A stretch of DNA of 64,000 nt from Bradyrhizobium aeschynomenes (GCF_013178945.1 NZ_JABFDM010000002.1:744001-808000); one strand, 5' to 3'. Counted from the stretch's first letter, positions 17,816 to 27,340 are shown. Made by a program: numbers and translations. Notes: generated by a model from the sequence alone, not told the origin.

Positions 17816-18715
17816 ATGCCCATGCAGGCCCTTTTCATCGGACAAACCTACATCGACGTTACGTTCATCACCGACCATATGCCGACCGGAGACGAGAAGC
17901 ACGTCGCCTCCGACTACGCCGTGTCGTTCGGCGGCAATGCGGTGACTGCGGCATTTTGCTGCGCCAAGCTGGGCATCGTGCCGGACCTGATCGCCACGAT
18001 TGCGAATGACTGGCTAGGGCGGATGTTCCAGGACATGACCGCGAAGTACGGCATCTCCGTACATCCACGGAAGGTCAACGCCTCCTCGCTGTCCTTCATC
18101 ATGCCGAAGGACGGCAAGCGCGCCATCGTGCGCTGCCGCGACGATGCCCACATTCACCCATTCCCGCTGCTCAATCTCGGCAATTGCCGGGCGCTCCACG
18201 TCGATGGCCATCAGCCCGACGCCGCCCTGCACTATGCCAAGCTGTGCCGCGAGGCCGGCATCCTCACATCCCTCGACGGCGGCGGCCTGCGCACCAACAC
18301 GCATGAGCTGCTCGAATATATCGACGTCGCGATCGTTGCCGAGCGTCTGTGCGAGCAGATGGACCTCACACCGGAGAAGATGCTCGACTACCTCAAGGGC
18401 CGCGGCTGCCGCATTGGCGGCGTCACCCAGGGCGAGAAAGGCCTGCTATGGTACGACGAGCTCGGCGCCGTGCACACGCTGCCCGCCTACCCGATCCCGC
18501 GCGAGCGCGTCATCGACACCAACGGCGCCGGCGACGTGTTCCACGGCGCCTATGTGTATTCGTATCTCGCCAACCCGGCGAAGGGCTGGAAGGAGCATTT
18601 CGAGTTCGCCCGCGCGGCCTCGACGTTCAAGATCCAGAAGCTCGGCAACGAGGCCGGCCTGCCGACGCTCGCCGACATCGAGCTTGTCAGGCAGGAATTC
18701 GAGGCCCGCGTCTAG
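17816..18715 (+). CDS. PfkB-family carbohydrate kinase
   Basis: A 299-residue sugar or nucleoside kinase of the ribokinase superfamily. The ATP-site signature DTNGAGDVFHGA, with its catalytic aspartate, lies near residue 238, and the N-terminal glycine-rich YAVSFGGNAVTAAF motif near residue 40 is the substrate-binding signature. It is divergent from the dehydrogenase operon. A second kinase of the same superfamily follows 22 bases downstream, so both probably act in the same sugar catabolism. The exact sugar is unknown. Confidence 0.9.
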   Translation: MPMQALFIGQTYIDVTFITDHMPTGDEKHVASDYAVSFGGNAVTAAFCCAKLGIVPDLIATIANDWLGRMFQDMTAKYGISVHPRKVNASSLSFIMPKDGKRAIVRCRDDAHIHPFPLLNLGNCRALHVDGHQPDAALHYAKLCREAGILTSLDGGGLRTNTHELLEYIDVAIVAERLCEQMDLTPEKMLDYLKGRGCRIGGVTQGEKGLLWYDELGAVHTLPAYPIPRERVIDTNGAGDVFHGAYVYSYLANPAKGWKEHFEFARAASTFKIQKLGNEAGLPTLADIELVRQEFEARV

Positions 18716-18737
18716 CGGCTGATCAGGGAGAAGACCG

Positions 18738-19646
18738 ATGGGGCGCGTGGTCGTCGCCGGCAGCATCAACATGGATGTCGTGGCGACGGCCGAGCGCCAT
18801 CCCCGCATTGGCGAGACCGTTGCGGGACAGTCTGTGATGTACTTCCCCGGCGGCAAGGGTGCCAACCAGGCCGTGTCCGCGGCCAAGCTCGGTACGCCGA
18901 CAGCGCTGATCGGCCGGCTCGGTCGTGACGCCTTCGGCGAGCAGCTGCGGGCGTTTCTCGCCGGCCAGGGCATCGATCTCTCGGCGGTGAAGGACAGCGC
19001 GAGCGCATCGACCGGCACGGCGATCATCACGCTGGCGAATGCCGACAACACGATCGTCGTGATTCCGGGCGCGAATGCGGAGGTCTCGGCAGACGATGTG
19101 GCTCAGGTGGCATTGGCAGCGGGCGACGTCGCGGTGAGCCAGTTCGAGATCCCGCAAGCCACGATCGCCTCGTTCTTCCAGCGTGCCAAGGCAGCGGGCG
19201 CCACCACGATCCTCAACCCTGCCCCGGCCAGCGCATTCGACGGCGCGCTTTTCGCGCTGGTCGACGTGCTCGTGCTTAATGAGACCGAGCTCGGCTTCCT
19301 GGCTGGTGTCGATCTCGGCGACGCGCCCTCACCGCAGCAGGTGACGGAAGCCGTGAAGGCCCTGATACCTCGCCGAGACCAGACGATCTGCGTCACGCTC
19401 GGCGCGCGCGGCGCGATCGCCGTGTGTCGCGGCGACGGCAGGCTGGTCGAAGGCCGCGCGGTGAAGGCGGTCGACACCACCGGCGCCGGCGACTGCTTCG
19501 TCGGCGCGCTGGCGGCGCGGCTCTCGCAGGGCGGAGCGATCGCGGATGCGATCGCCTACGCCAACGTTGCGGCGTCCATCTCCGTGCAGCGGATGGGCGC
19601 CGGCCCCTCGATGCCCACGGCGGAGGAGGTCCGCGCGCTGCTCTAG
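18738..19646 (+). CDS. rbsK: ribokinase
   Basis: A 302-residue ribokinase-like protein. VVVAGSINMDVV at the N-terminus, the FPGGKGANQAVSAAKLG substrate motif near residue 38 and DTTGAGDCFVGALAA near residue 246 are all characteristic. It converts ribose to ribose 5-phosphate if truly RbsK; related deoxyribose or adenosine kinases are alternatives. GGGAG precedes the ATG. No ribose transporter is adjacent. Its TAG stop shares the four bases CTAG with the stop of the convergent gene on the other strand. Confidence 0.88.
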   Translation: MGRVVVAGSINMDVVATAERHPRIGETVAGQSVMYFPGGKGANQAVSAAKLGTPTALIGRLGRDAFGEQLRAFLAGQGIDLSAVKDSASASTGTAIITLANADNTIVVIPGANAEVSADDVAQVALAAGDVAVSQFEIPQATIASFFQRAKAAGATTILNPAPASAFDGALFALVDVLVLNETELGFLAGVDLGDAPSPQQVTEAVKALIPRRDQTICVTLGARGAIAVCRGDGRLVEGRAVKAVDTTGAGDCFVGALAARLSQGGAIADAIAYANVAASISVQRMGAGPSMPTAEEVRALL

Positions 19647-20878
19647 GCGAGAGCGCTCTTCAGGTCGAAGCTCGGATCGGCAGCCTTGGCCGCATCGATC
19701 GTGCCGCCCGCAGCCAGCAGCTTGCGGCCGAACATGTGGTCGCCGGCGCGGTTGACGGATTCGATGCCGACCAGCCGGCCCTCCTTGTAACAGAATGCGG
19801 AGAATGCCTTTTGCGCCGGATCCCCGCGCAGCACGACCTGATCATAGCCCGTGGTGAGCCCCGCAATCTGCAGCTTGTCGTTGGCCTGGTCGCTCCAGAA
19901 CCACGGCTGGCCGTCATACGGCTTGACGTCGCCCGTCAGCCGCGCAGCGACGCAGCGGGCGTGATCGGTGGCGTTCTGCACCGACTCCAGCCGCAAGGTG
20001 CCACCGAAGCGCTGACTGGCAAACAGCGCGCAGTCGCCGATGGCAGAGATATGCGGATCGCTGGTCAGCAGATACTCGTCGACCACGATGCCCGCGGCGA
20101 CCTGCAGTCCGGCGTCCGCGGCGAGCTCGACATTCGGCAGCACCCCGACGCCGACTACGATGAGATCAGCCGGGAGATGCCGGCCGTCGCTGAGGCTGAC
20201 ACCGGTGACCTTGCTGCCATCGGCCTCGATGCTGGTCGCCTGCACGCCGAGATGGATGCGCACGCCGGCATCGGCATGCTGCTTTTGGAAGTAGTCGGAG
20301 ATCTCCGCAGTGACAGCCCTCGCCATCACGCGCGCCCCGAGCTCGAGCACATCGACCTCGAGGCCCTTGATGCGCGCAGTCGCCGCGAATTCCAGCCCGA
20401 TGAAGCCGGCGCCGATCACGACGGCGCGCTTGGCATCGCCGAGCAAGCCGCGCAACGCTTCGCTGTCGTCGAGGATGCGCAGATAGCGCACAGCGGGAAG
20501 GTTGGCGTTGGGGATGTCGAGCAGCCGGTTGCGCGCACCGGTGGCGAGCACGAGGTGGCCGTAGTCGAGCGTCCTGCCGGAGGCGAGCAGCACCCTGCGC
20601 TGGTCGCGCTGAACCGAGACGACACGGTCGTAGACGAGGTCGATGGCCTGATCGGCATAGAACTTCTGCGGCCGGAACATCAACGTCTCGGGACCACCGG
20701 TGCCCTTGAGATACGCCTTCGACAGCGGCGGACGCTGGTACGGCAGATGCGGCTCGTCATTGATCAAATGGATGGGATCGGCAAAGCCTGCCTGACGCAG
20801 CGAGGTGGCGAGCTGAAAGCCCGCATGCCCCGCGCCTACGATCACCACCGGTCCCTTCGTCACTGCACCCTGCCCCAT
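19643..20878 (-). CDS. NAD(P)/FAD-dependent ferredoxin reductase
   Basis: A 411-residue flavoprotein of the group that reduces ferredoxins for P450s and ring hydroxylases. It has an N-terminal FAD site VIVGAGHAGFQLATSLRQAGF and a central NAD(P) site VVIGAGFIGLEFAA. The final domain, ending SFDLKSALA, is the usual reductase tail. No ferredoxin or oxygenase gene is adjacent; the P450 at 11720 is one possible user. It converges on rbsK with a four-base stop-codon overlap and is divergent from the enoyl-CoA hydratase gene. Confidence 0.9.
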   Translation of the reverse strand: MGQGAVTKGPVVIVGAGHAGFQLATSLRQAGFADPIHLINDEPHLPYQRPPLSKAYLKGTGGPETLMFRPQKFYADQAIDLVYDRVVSVQRDQRRVLLASGRTLDYGHLVLATGARNRLLDIPNANLPAVRYLRILDDSEALRGLLGDAKRAVVIGAGFIGLEFAATARIKGLEVDVLELGARVMARAVTAEISDYFQKQHADAGVRIHLGVQATSIEADGSKVTGVSLSDGRHLPADLIVVGVGVLPNVELAADAGLQVAAGIVVDEYLLTSDPHISAIGDCALFASQRFGGTLRLESVQNATDHARCVAARLTGDVKPYDGQPWFWSDQANDKLQIAGLTTGYDQVVLRGDPAQKAFSAFCYKEGRLVGIESVNRAGDHMFGRKLLAAGGTIDAAKAADPSFDLKSALA

Positions 20879-21028
20879 TTCGTTCGTATCCCGTGTTTGC
20901 GCGCCTTGTCTGCTGCGGGTTTACCTCCCGTCATGCCAGCGGAACCGGGTTGTCGCAGACTTCCCCGGCATTGTCACCGGGCCGCTGTGCGCCTTAAATG
21001 CGGCAGCAACGAAAGATGGGAGGACCGA

Positions 21029-21814
21029 ATGTCGGACGCAGCCGCGGAACCCGCTCGCCTGAGCATCGATGGGCCGATCGCGACCATCACGCTCGACCGC
21101 CCGGCCGCGTTCAACGCCATCAACCTCGCCATCGCCAAGCGGCTGGAGCAGCTCGCGGCACAGGTCGAAGCCGAACCGGGCATCCGGGTGCTCGTCCTCA
21201 AGGGCGAGGGCCGCGCCTTCTGCGCCGGCGGCGACCTGCAGACGATCGGCGCCGCGGCCGAGGCCGACACCATCACGCCGATTGTGAGCGAGCTCCTGCA
21301 TCACTACCACGCCTTCATCGCCAGCCTGCGCCGCATGCCGAAGATCGTGCTCGCGAGCGTCCACGGCTCGGCCGCCGGCGCCGGCATGTCGCTCGCCTTC
21401 GCAGCCGACCTCTGCATCGCCGCCGAGGAAGCGCGCTTCACGCCGGCCTATGCCAAGCTCGGCGTTTCGCCCGATGGCGGCGGAACGGTGGGCGTCGTCG
21501 CCACCGCCGGTGTCCGACGCGCGCTGCAAATCTTCCTGGCGGAAGACAGCTTTACGGCCACGCAAGCCTACGAATGGGGCTTGGTTGCCAAGGTCGTGCC
21601 AAGCGCCGAGCTGGCTGCGGCCACCGAGGCGCTGGCGCAGCGATTGGCGCAGAACATGCCGGAGGGGATCGCGGCGACCAAGGCGCTGATCCATCGGGCG
21701 CCGACCAGCTCGGTCGGGGACCAGCTCGCCGCCGAGCGCGATGCGATCATCAACTGCATGCACACCGACGAATTCCGCGCCGCCGTGAAGCGGTTTACCA
21801 GCAAAGGAAAGTAG
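21029..21814 (+). CDS. enoyl-CoA hydratase/isomerase family protein
   Basis: A 261-residue crotonase-fold protein. ATG at 21029 has GGGAGG seven bases upstream. The oxyanion-hole segments GRAFCAGGDLQTIG near residue 60 and HGSAAGAGMSLAFAADL near residue 105 are typical, as is the FTPAYAKLGVSPDGGGT stretch with the family's acidic position altered to aspartate. Such enzymes hydrate or isomerise acyl-CoA double bonds. It converges with the dehydratase gene, whose stop lies nine bases away. The specific substrate is unknown. Confidence 0.9.
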   Translation: MSDAAAEPARLSIDGPIATITLDRPAAFNAINLAIAKRLEQLAAQVEAEPGIRVLVLKGEGRAFCAGGDLQTIGAAAEADTITPIVSELLHHYHAFIASLRRMPKIVLASVHGSAAGAGMSLAFAADLCIAAEEARFTPAYAKLGVSPDGGGTVGVVATAGVRRALQIFLAEDSFTATQAYEWGLVAKVVPSAELAAATEALAQRLAQNMPEGIAATKALIHRAPTSSVGDQLAAERDAIINCMHTDEFRAAVKRFTSKGK

Positions 21815-21822
21815 GACTGCGC

Positions 21823-23529
21823 TCACCCCTTCCCCTTCCTGCGCATGAAATCGAAATCGCAGCCGTCATCGGCCTGCAGGATCGTTTCATGAAACAGATG
21901 CGCGTATCCGCGGTCAGCCCAGTCGGGTGTGGCGGCTGGCTTCATCGCAGCGCGCCGCCGCTCAAGTTCGGCGTCGTCGACCAGCAGATCGATGCTGCGC
22001 TTGGCGACATCGAGCCGGATCATATCGCCGGTCCGCACCAGCGCCAGCGGACCGCCGACGGCCGACTCCGGCGTGATGTGCAGCACGATGGTGCCGAACG
22101 CCGTGCCGCTCATCCGCGCATCGGAAATCCGCACCATGTCCTTGGTGCCGCCCCGCGCAAGCTTCTTCGGGATCGGCAGATAACCCGCCTCCGGCATGCC
22201 CGGCGCGCCTTTGGGTCCCGCGTTGCGCAGCACCAGGACGTCATCCGCCGAGACGTCGAGCTCGGGATCATCGACCCGCAAGGTCATGTCCTCGACCGAC
22301 TCGAACACCACCGCGCGGCCGGTGTGCTGCAGCAGCTTCGAGCTCGCAGCGGAATGCTTGATGACCGCGCCACGCGGCGCAAGGTTGCCCCTGAGCACCG
22401 CAAGGCCACCTTCCGGCTTGATCGCATCGCCCCGCAAGCGGATCACGTCCTGACCCGGCACGTCCTCGGCGTCGGCCACGATGTCGCGCAGCGACTGGCC
22501 GGTGATCGAGCGGCAATCGAGGTCGATGAGATCGCCGAGCTGCTGCATCAGCTTCGGCACGCCGCCGGCATGATGGAAGTGCTCCATGTAGTGATCGCCG
22601 GACGGCTTGAGGTCGACCAGCACCGGCACCTCGCGGCCGATGCGGTCGAACGCATCGAGGTCGATGGTGTGCGGCGTACGGCCCGCAATCGCGGTGAGAT
22701 GCACGAGGCCGTTGGTCGAACCGCCGATCGCCTGCAGCACCACCTGCGCATTCTTGAAGGCGGCGGGTGTCAGCAGCTCACTTGGCTTCGGCCCCTTCGC
22801 CTTGGCCATCTCGGCAGCCACCCGGCCACTGGCCTCGGCCGAACGGAAGCGTTCGGCATGCGGCGCCGGGATCGTGGCGCTCATCGGCAAGGACAGGCCG
22901 AGCGCCTCGGTGATGCAGGCCATCGTCGAGGCCGTGCCCATCACCATGCAGGTGCCGACCGACGGTGCGAGCCGGCCGTTGACCGCCTCGATCTCGCTGT
23001 CGTCCATCTCGCCGGCGCGATACTTGGCCCACAGCCGGCGGCAATCGGTGCAGGCGCCGAGCACCTCGCCCTTGTGATGCCCGACGACCATCGGGCCGAC
23101 CGGAATGACCACCGTCGGCAGATCGGCCGACACGGCTGCCATGATCTGCGCCGGAAGTGTCTTGTCGCAGCCGCCGATGACGACCACGGCATCCATCGGC
23201 TGAGCGCGGATCATCTCCTCGGTTTCCATCGCCATCAGGTTGCGCAGATACATCGAGGTCGGATGCGCAAAACTCTCGGCGATCGAGATGGTCGGGAACA
23301 CGAACGGCATCGCGCCGGACAGCATGACGCCGCGCTTCACCGCTTCCAGGATCTGCGGCACGTTGCCGTGGCAGGGATTGTAGTCGCTGTAGGTGTTGGT
23401 GATGCCGACGATCGGACGATCGAGCGCATCATCCGAATAGCCGGCGGCCTTGATGAAGGCCTTGCGCAGGAACAGCGAGAAGCCAGCATCGCCGTAAGCG
23501 GTCAGTCCCTTGCGCAGGCCATCTGTCAT
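21823..23529 (-). CDS. IlvD/Edd family dehydratase (sugar-acid dehydratase type)
   Basis: A 568-residue iron-sulphur dehydratase of the family that includes dihydroxy-acid, phosphogluconate and pentonate/hexonate dehydratases. Three cysteine motifs expected for the cluster are seen: YNPCHGNVP, GGCDKTLPAQ and VGTCMVMGTAST. The neighbours are a uronate-dehydrogenase-like enzyme and an SMP-30 lactonase, so a sugar acid such as arabonate, xylonate or galactonate is a more likely substrate than the branched-chain intermediate of IlvD. It lies 81 bases downstream of the dehydrogenase gene and is probably co-transcribed with it. Confidence 0.9.
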   Translation of the reverse strand: MTDGLRKGLTAYGDAGFSLFLRKAFIKAAGYSDDALDRPIVGITNTYSDYNPCHGNVPQILEAVKRGVMLSGAMPFVFPTISIAESFAHPTSMYLRNLMAMETEEMIRAQPMDAVVVIGGCDKTLPAQIMAAVSADLPTVVIPVGPMVVGHHKGEVLGACTDCRRLWAKYRAGEMDDSEIEAVNGRLAPSVGTCMVMGTASTMACITEALGLSLPMSATIPAPHAERFRSAEASGRVAAEMAKAKGPKPSELLTPAAFKNAQVVLQAIGGSTNGLVHLTAIAGRTPHTIDLDAFDRIGREVPVLVDLKPSGDHYMEHFHHAGGVPKLMQQLGDLIDLDCRSITGQSLRDIVADAEDVPGQDVIRLRGDAIKPEGGLAVLRGNLAPRGAVIKHSAASSKLLQHTGRAVVFESVEDMTLRVDDPELDVSADDVLVLRNAGPKGAPGMPEAGYLPIPKKLARGGTKDMVRISDARMSGTAFGTIVLHITPESAVGGPLALVRTGDMIRLDVAKRSIDLLVDDAELERRRAAMKPAATPDWADRGYAHLFHETILQADDGCDFDFMRRKGKG

Positions 23530-23610
23530 GTCAGTCTCTTCGTTTCTGTTTCTTGTTATCTGTCGTTCTCAATCCGAGGCGCGTTTGCGCCCCGGATTGA
23601 CGATGTCTTA

Positions 23611-24429
23611 TCAACCCCAGTCGATGATCCGGCTGGTGTCGCCGTCGAACTCCGTGGTGCAGAACGCGCCGCCCTGGAAATAGTCCCCAATCGGATCGGC
23701 GGGCAGCTTGGCCTGTTCGGCCATGGCGTGCTCGCGGAAATTCTCGGCGCGGCCGGTCGGGCGATAGCCGAGATCATAGGCGCGCTGGTTGTCCCACCAG
23801 GCGCGCTCGTTGAGCGAGGCTCCGTAGAGTACCTCGAAATGGATATCGGGATGCTCCAGGCCGATGCGGCAGAGCTGGACGAGATCCTCCGGCTTCAACC
23901 AGATCGACAGCCGGCGCTTGTCGAGCGGCTTCTCGCCGAAATTGCCGATGCGCAGACACGTTACCTTCAGCCCGTGCTTGTCGGCATAAAGCGAGCCCAC
24001 CGCCTCGCCGAACACCTTGCTCACGCCATAGCGGCCATCAGGGCGCGGCTGCACGTCATTGTCGATCTTGCGATGGCGCGGATAGAAGCCGACCGCATGG
24101 TTCGACGACGCGAACACCACGCGCTTCACACCCTTGCGGCGCGCCGCCTCGAACAAATTGTAGCCGCCGATGATGTTGGCCTGCAGGATGTCGTTCCACG
24201 GCCCTTCGACCGAATAGCCGCCGAAATGGATGATGCCGTCGACGCCATCGCACAGCGCCTCGACCTGGGCGAGGTCGGCAAGATCGGCCGCCTTGAAGGT
24301 CTCCTGGCTGGAGAGATCGGCCGGCGGTTTGATGTCGCTGAGCAGAAGGTCCGGATAGATCGGCGGCAGCAGCTTCCGCAAGGAAGTGCCGATTCCACCG
24401 CTCGCGCCGGTCATCAAGATACGTGGCAT
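23611..24429 (-). CDS. NAD-dependent sugar/uronate dehydrogenase-like oxidoreductase
   Basis: A 272-residue extended short-chain dehydrogenase. The N-terminal nucleotide motif is ILMTGASGGIGTSLRKL and the active-site pair is in YGVSKVFGE (YxxxK). The layout, with SSNHAVGFYPRH and NFGEKPLDKRRLSIW, resembles hexuronate dehydrogenases, which oxidise a uronate to an aldarolactone. ATG at 24429 is chosen because GAGGGATGAA precedes it. It is divergent from the SMP-30 lactonase gene and upstream of the dehydratase gene, which suits a common oxidative sugar pathway. Substrate not proven. Confidence 0.85.
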   Translation of the reverse strand: MPRILMTGASGGIGTSLRKLLPPIYPDLLLSDIKPPADLSSQETFKAADLADLAQVEALCDGVDGIIHFGGYSVEGPWNDILQANIIGGYNLFEAARRKGVKRVVFASSNHAVGFYPRHRKIDNDVQPRPDGRYGVSKVFGEAVGSLYADKHGLKVTCLRIGNFGEKPLDKRRLSIWLKPEDLVQLCRIGLEHPDIHFEVLYGASLNERAWWDNQRAYDLGYRPTGRAENFREHAMAEQAKLPADPIGDYFQGGAFCTTEFDGDTSRIIDWG

Positions 24430-24518
24430 TTCATCCCTCGTGTTGGGTCCGCAGGTTTGCGGTCGTGACAAGCCGATGATAGCAGAGATCGCCAGGGCAC
24501 AATAACGGGACCAACCAA

Positions 24519-25487
24519 ATGTCCGACGGAAACGCTCACACGCAGGGCTGGCGCCCTGCCACCTTCTATCCCGATCCGGCGATCCAGGCGCTCGACCCGC
24601 GCTTCGAGAAATACTGGCTCAAGCTGTCGGCCGTGGAACGCCTCGCGACGGGCCTGCGCTGGGCCGAGGGACCGGTGTGGTTCGGCGACGGGCGCTACCT
24701 TCTTTGCAGCGACATTCCCAACCAGCGCATCCTCAAATGGGAGGAGGAAACCGGCGCGGTCTCGGTGTTCCGCAAGCCGTCCAACTTCGCCAATGGCAAC
24801 ACCAGGGACCGCCAGGGCCGGCTCGTCACCTGCGAGCACGGCGGACGCCGGGTCACGCGGACCGAGTATGACGGGTCCATCACGGTGCTGATGGACTCCT
24901 TCGATGGCAAGCGGCTGAACTCGCCGAACGACGTCGTCGTGAAATCCGACGGCTCGATCTGGTTCACCGATCCGACCTTCGGCCTGCTCGGCAATTACGA
25001 GGGCTACAAGGCCGAGCCGGAGATCGACGCTAACGTTTATCGCATCGACGACACCACCGGCCAGGCGAGCATCGTCGCCGAGGGCGTGCTGGGGCCGAAC
25101 GGGCTGTGCTTCTCGCCCGATGAATCCATCCTCTACGTCGTCGAATCCCGTGGGCAACCGACGCGCAAGATCCTCGCCTATGACGTCTCCGCCGACGGGA
25201 CGAAGCTCACCAACAAGCGCGTCCACATCGATGCCGGTCCCGGCACGCCGGACGGGATGCGCTGCGACGTCGACGGCAATCTCTGGTGCGGCTGGGGCAT
25301 GGGCTCGCCCGAGCTCGACGGCGTCATGGTGTTCGCACCGGACGGCGCGCCGATCGGACGCATCGCCCTGCCCGAGCGCTGCGCCAATGTCTGTTTCGGC
25401 GGCCTCAAGCGCAACCGCCTGTTCATGGCCGCCAGCCAGTCGATCTACGCGCTCTATGTGAATACGCAGGGCGCGCTGGGCGGGTAA
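24519..25487 (+). CDS. SMP-30/gluconolactonase family lactonase
   Basis: A 322-residue six-bladed beta-propeller metalloenzyme. It has a run of blade motifs such as GLRWAEGPVWFGDGRYLLC, LNSPNDVVVKSDGSIWFTDP and GPNGLCFSPDESILYVVE; the acidic and asparagine metal ligands sit in these. It hydrolyses sugar lactones to acids, which would be the step between a sugar or uronate dehydrogenase and the IlvD/Edd dehydratase encoded divergently. No signal peptide is visible, so it acts in the cytoplasm. Confidence 0.92.
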   Translation: MSDGNAHTQGWRPATFYPDPAIQALDPRFEKYWLKLSAVERLATGLRWAEGPVWFGDGRYLLCSDIPNQRILKWEEETGAVSVFRKPSNFANGNTRDRQGRLVTCEHGGRRVTRTEYDGSITVLMDSFDGKRLNSPNDVVVKSDGSIWFTDPTFGLLGNYEGYKAEPEIDANVYRIDDTTGQASIVAEGVLGPNGLCFSPDESILYVVESRGQPTRKILAYDVSADGTKLTNKRVHIDAGPGTPDGMRCDVDGNLWCGWGMGSPELDGVMVFAPDGAPIGRIALPERCANVCFGGLKRNRLFMAASQSIYALYVNTQGALGG

Positions 25488-25493
25488 TCGGCC

Positions 25494-25609
25494 GTCATTG
25501 CGAGGAGCCCCCGGGTCTCGCCTCTGGCGAGCCCGAGGACAGGCTCCACGACGAAGCAATCCAGACTTCCTTCCGGGCCCTGGATTGCTTCGCTGCGCTC
25601 GCAATGACG
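25494..25609. repeat. intergenic palindromic repeat (CGTCATTGCGAGCG type), copy 2
   Basis: It begins seven bases after the lactonase stop with cgtcattgcgagg and ends gctcgcaatgacg; gaagcaatccag and ctggattgcttc form the inner stem. It fills the gap before the convergent aldehyde dehydrogenase gene. Confidence 0.9.
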
Positions 25610-25617
25610 GAGACCCA

Positions 25618-27048
25618 TCAAGCCGCGTTGTAGCCCGCGACGGCCTTGACCTCGAGATACTCCTCGAGACCGAACCGACCCCATTCGCGGCCGTTGCCGG
25701 ACTGCTTGTAGCCCCCGAACGGCGCGGTGCGGTCGTTCGGGACGCCCTGCAGGTTGACGTTGCCGGCGCGGATCTTGCGGCCGACCTCGCGGGCCTTCTC
25801 TATCGTCGGCGCGGTGACGTAGCCGGCGAGACCATAGGGCGTGTCGTTGGCGATCTTCACCGCCTCGTTCTCATCCTGAGCGCCAATGATCACCAGCACC
25901 GGCCCGAAGATCTCCTCGCGCGAGATCGTCATCTCCGGCTTGACGTCGGCGAAGATCGTCGGCCGCACGTAGAAGCCCTTGTTGACGCCCTCGGGCAGGC
26001 CCGGACCGCCGGCGACGAGGGTCGCTCCCTCCTCGATGCCCTTGTTGATGAGGGCCTGGATCTTGTCCCACTGGCCGCGATTGACCACCGGGCCGATCGT
26101 GGTGCCCTCGCCGCGGGGATCGCCGGCCTTGGTCTTGTCGGCGACGCCCTTGGCGATCGCGGCCACTTCCTTCATCCGCGCAGCCGGCACGATCATGCGG
26201 GACGGCGCGTTGCAGGACTGGCCCGAATTGTTGAACATGTGCATGACGCCGCCGATCACCGCCTTGTTCAGGTCGGAGCCCTCCAGGATCACGTTCGGCG
26301 ACTTGCCGCCAAGCTCCTGGCTGACGCGCTTGACGGTCGGCGCGGCGCGCTTGGCGACGTCGATGCCGGCGCGGGTCGAGCCGGTGAACGAGATCATGTC
26401 GATGTCCGGATGCTCGCTCATCGCAGCGCCGACCTCCGGCCCCAGGCCGTTGATCAGGTTGAACACGCCCTTCGGCACGCCGGCTTCATGCAGGATCTCG
26501 GCGAAGATCAGCGCCGAGGTCGGGGTGAACTCCGACGGCTTCAGGATCATGGTGCAGCCGGCGGCGAGCGCCGGCGCGACCTTGCAGGCGATCTGGTTGA
26601 GCGGCCAATTCCACGGCGTGATCATGCCGACCACACCGACCGGCTCGCGCACCACCACCGACGACGGCAACGTCTCCTCGAACTCGTACTTCTTCAAAAC
26701 GTCGAGCGTCGACATCAGATGGCCGAGGCCGGCGCCGGCCTGCAGCTTCTCCGCCATCGGCAGCGGCGCGCCCATCTCGTCGGAGACGGCGGCGCCGATC
26801 TCCTTCATGCGGCCCTTGTAGATCGTGATGATCTTCTCGAGCAGGGCGACGCGCTCCTCGCGGCTTGTCTGCGAAAAGGTCTCGAAGGCGCGCTTGGCGG
26901 CGGCGACGGCCTTGTCGACATCGGCCTTGGAGCCCAGCGCAACCTCGTACATCGCCTCTTCGGTCGCGGGATTGACGACCGGAGTGGACTTCTTGACGAC
27001 CGGATCGACCCAGGCGCCGTCGATGTAGAATTGCAGGCGATTGACCAT
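25618..27048 (-). CDS. aldehyde dehydrogenase family protein
   Basis: A 476-residue NAD(P)-dependent aldehyde dehydrogenase. The catalytic cysteine is in FNNSGQSCNAPSR, the general-base glutamate in QELGGKSPN and the coenzyme fold in FTGSTRAGIDVAKRA. The family is broad. Beside the lactonase and sugar-acid dehydratase it could oxidise a semialdehyde such as 2-oxoglutarate semialdehyde, but this is inference. A CRP-like palindrome lies about 280 bases upstream of its start. Confidence 0.92.
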   Translation of the reverse strand: MVNRLQFYIDGAWVDPVVKKSTPVVNPATEEAMYEVALGSKADVDKAVAAAKRAFETFSQTSREERVALLEKIITIYKGRMKEIGAAVSDEMGAPLPMAEKLQAGAGLGHLMSTLDVLKKYEFEETLPSSVVVREPVGVVGMITPWNWPLNQIACKVAPALAAGCTMILKPSEFTPTSALIFAEILHEAGVPKGVFNLINGLGPEVGAAMSEHPDIDMISFTGSTRAGIDVAKRAAPTVKRVSQELGGKSPNVILEGSDLNKAVIGGVMHMFNNSGQSCNAPSRMIVPAARMKEVAAIAKGVADKTKAGDPRGEGTTIGPVVNRGQWDKIQALINKGIEEGATLVAGGPGLPEGVNKGFYVRPTIFADVKPEMTISREEIFGPVLVIIGAQDENEAVKIANDTPYGLAGYVTAPTIEKAREVGRKIRAGNVNLQGVPNDRTAPFGGYKQSGNGREWGRFGLEEYLEVKAVAGYNAA

Positions 27049-27320
27049 CGGAAAACCTCTTCAGGTGGAAGCATATGGGGGAGCGGCTGCGCGCGGACCG
27101 GCATCCTGGCACGCGCGATCCGCGGGATGAACCCGCCACATGCGGGGACCGGGGTTGCGTCCCGCGGATATAGGAGCAAGGCCGCGACCGGCGCAAGCCA
27201 ACCGGCCTGCGTTTCGTCGCCGCTCCATTTTGCGCCGCAGCAAGCGCGGCTCCCCTGTTTCGCCTCCGGCCGGCCATCATTCCGGATGGCAGAATTTCCA
27301 GCTCGAAGATTCATTTCCGA

Positions 27321-27340
27321 GATGTGAACTGCTTCACATC
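27321..27340. promoter_or_regulatory. CRP/FNR-superfamily-type palindrome
   Basis: gatgtgaa-ctgc-ttcacatc is a perfect 8-4-8 inverted repeat and contains TGTGA-N6-TCACA at 27323-27338, the textbook CRP recognition pattern. It could control the aldehyde dehydrogenase gene on the minus strand or a plus-strand transcript ending at the hairpin near 27500. Confidence 0.6.
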
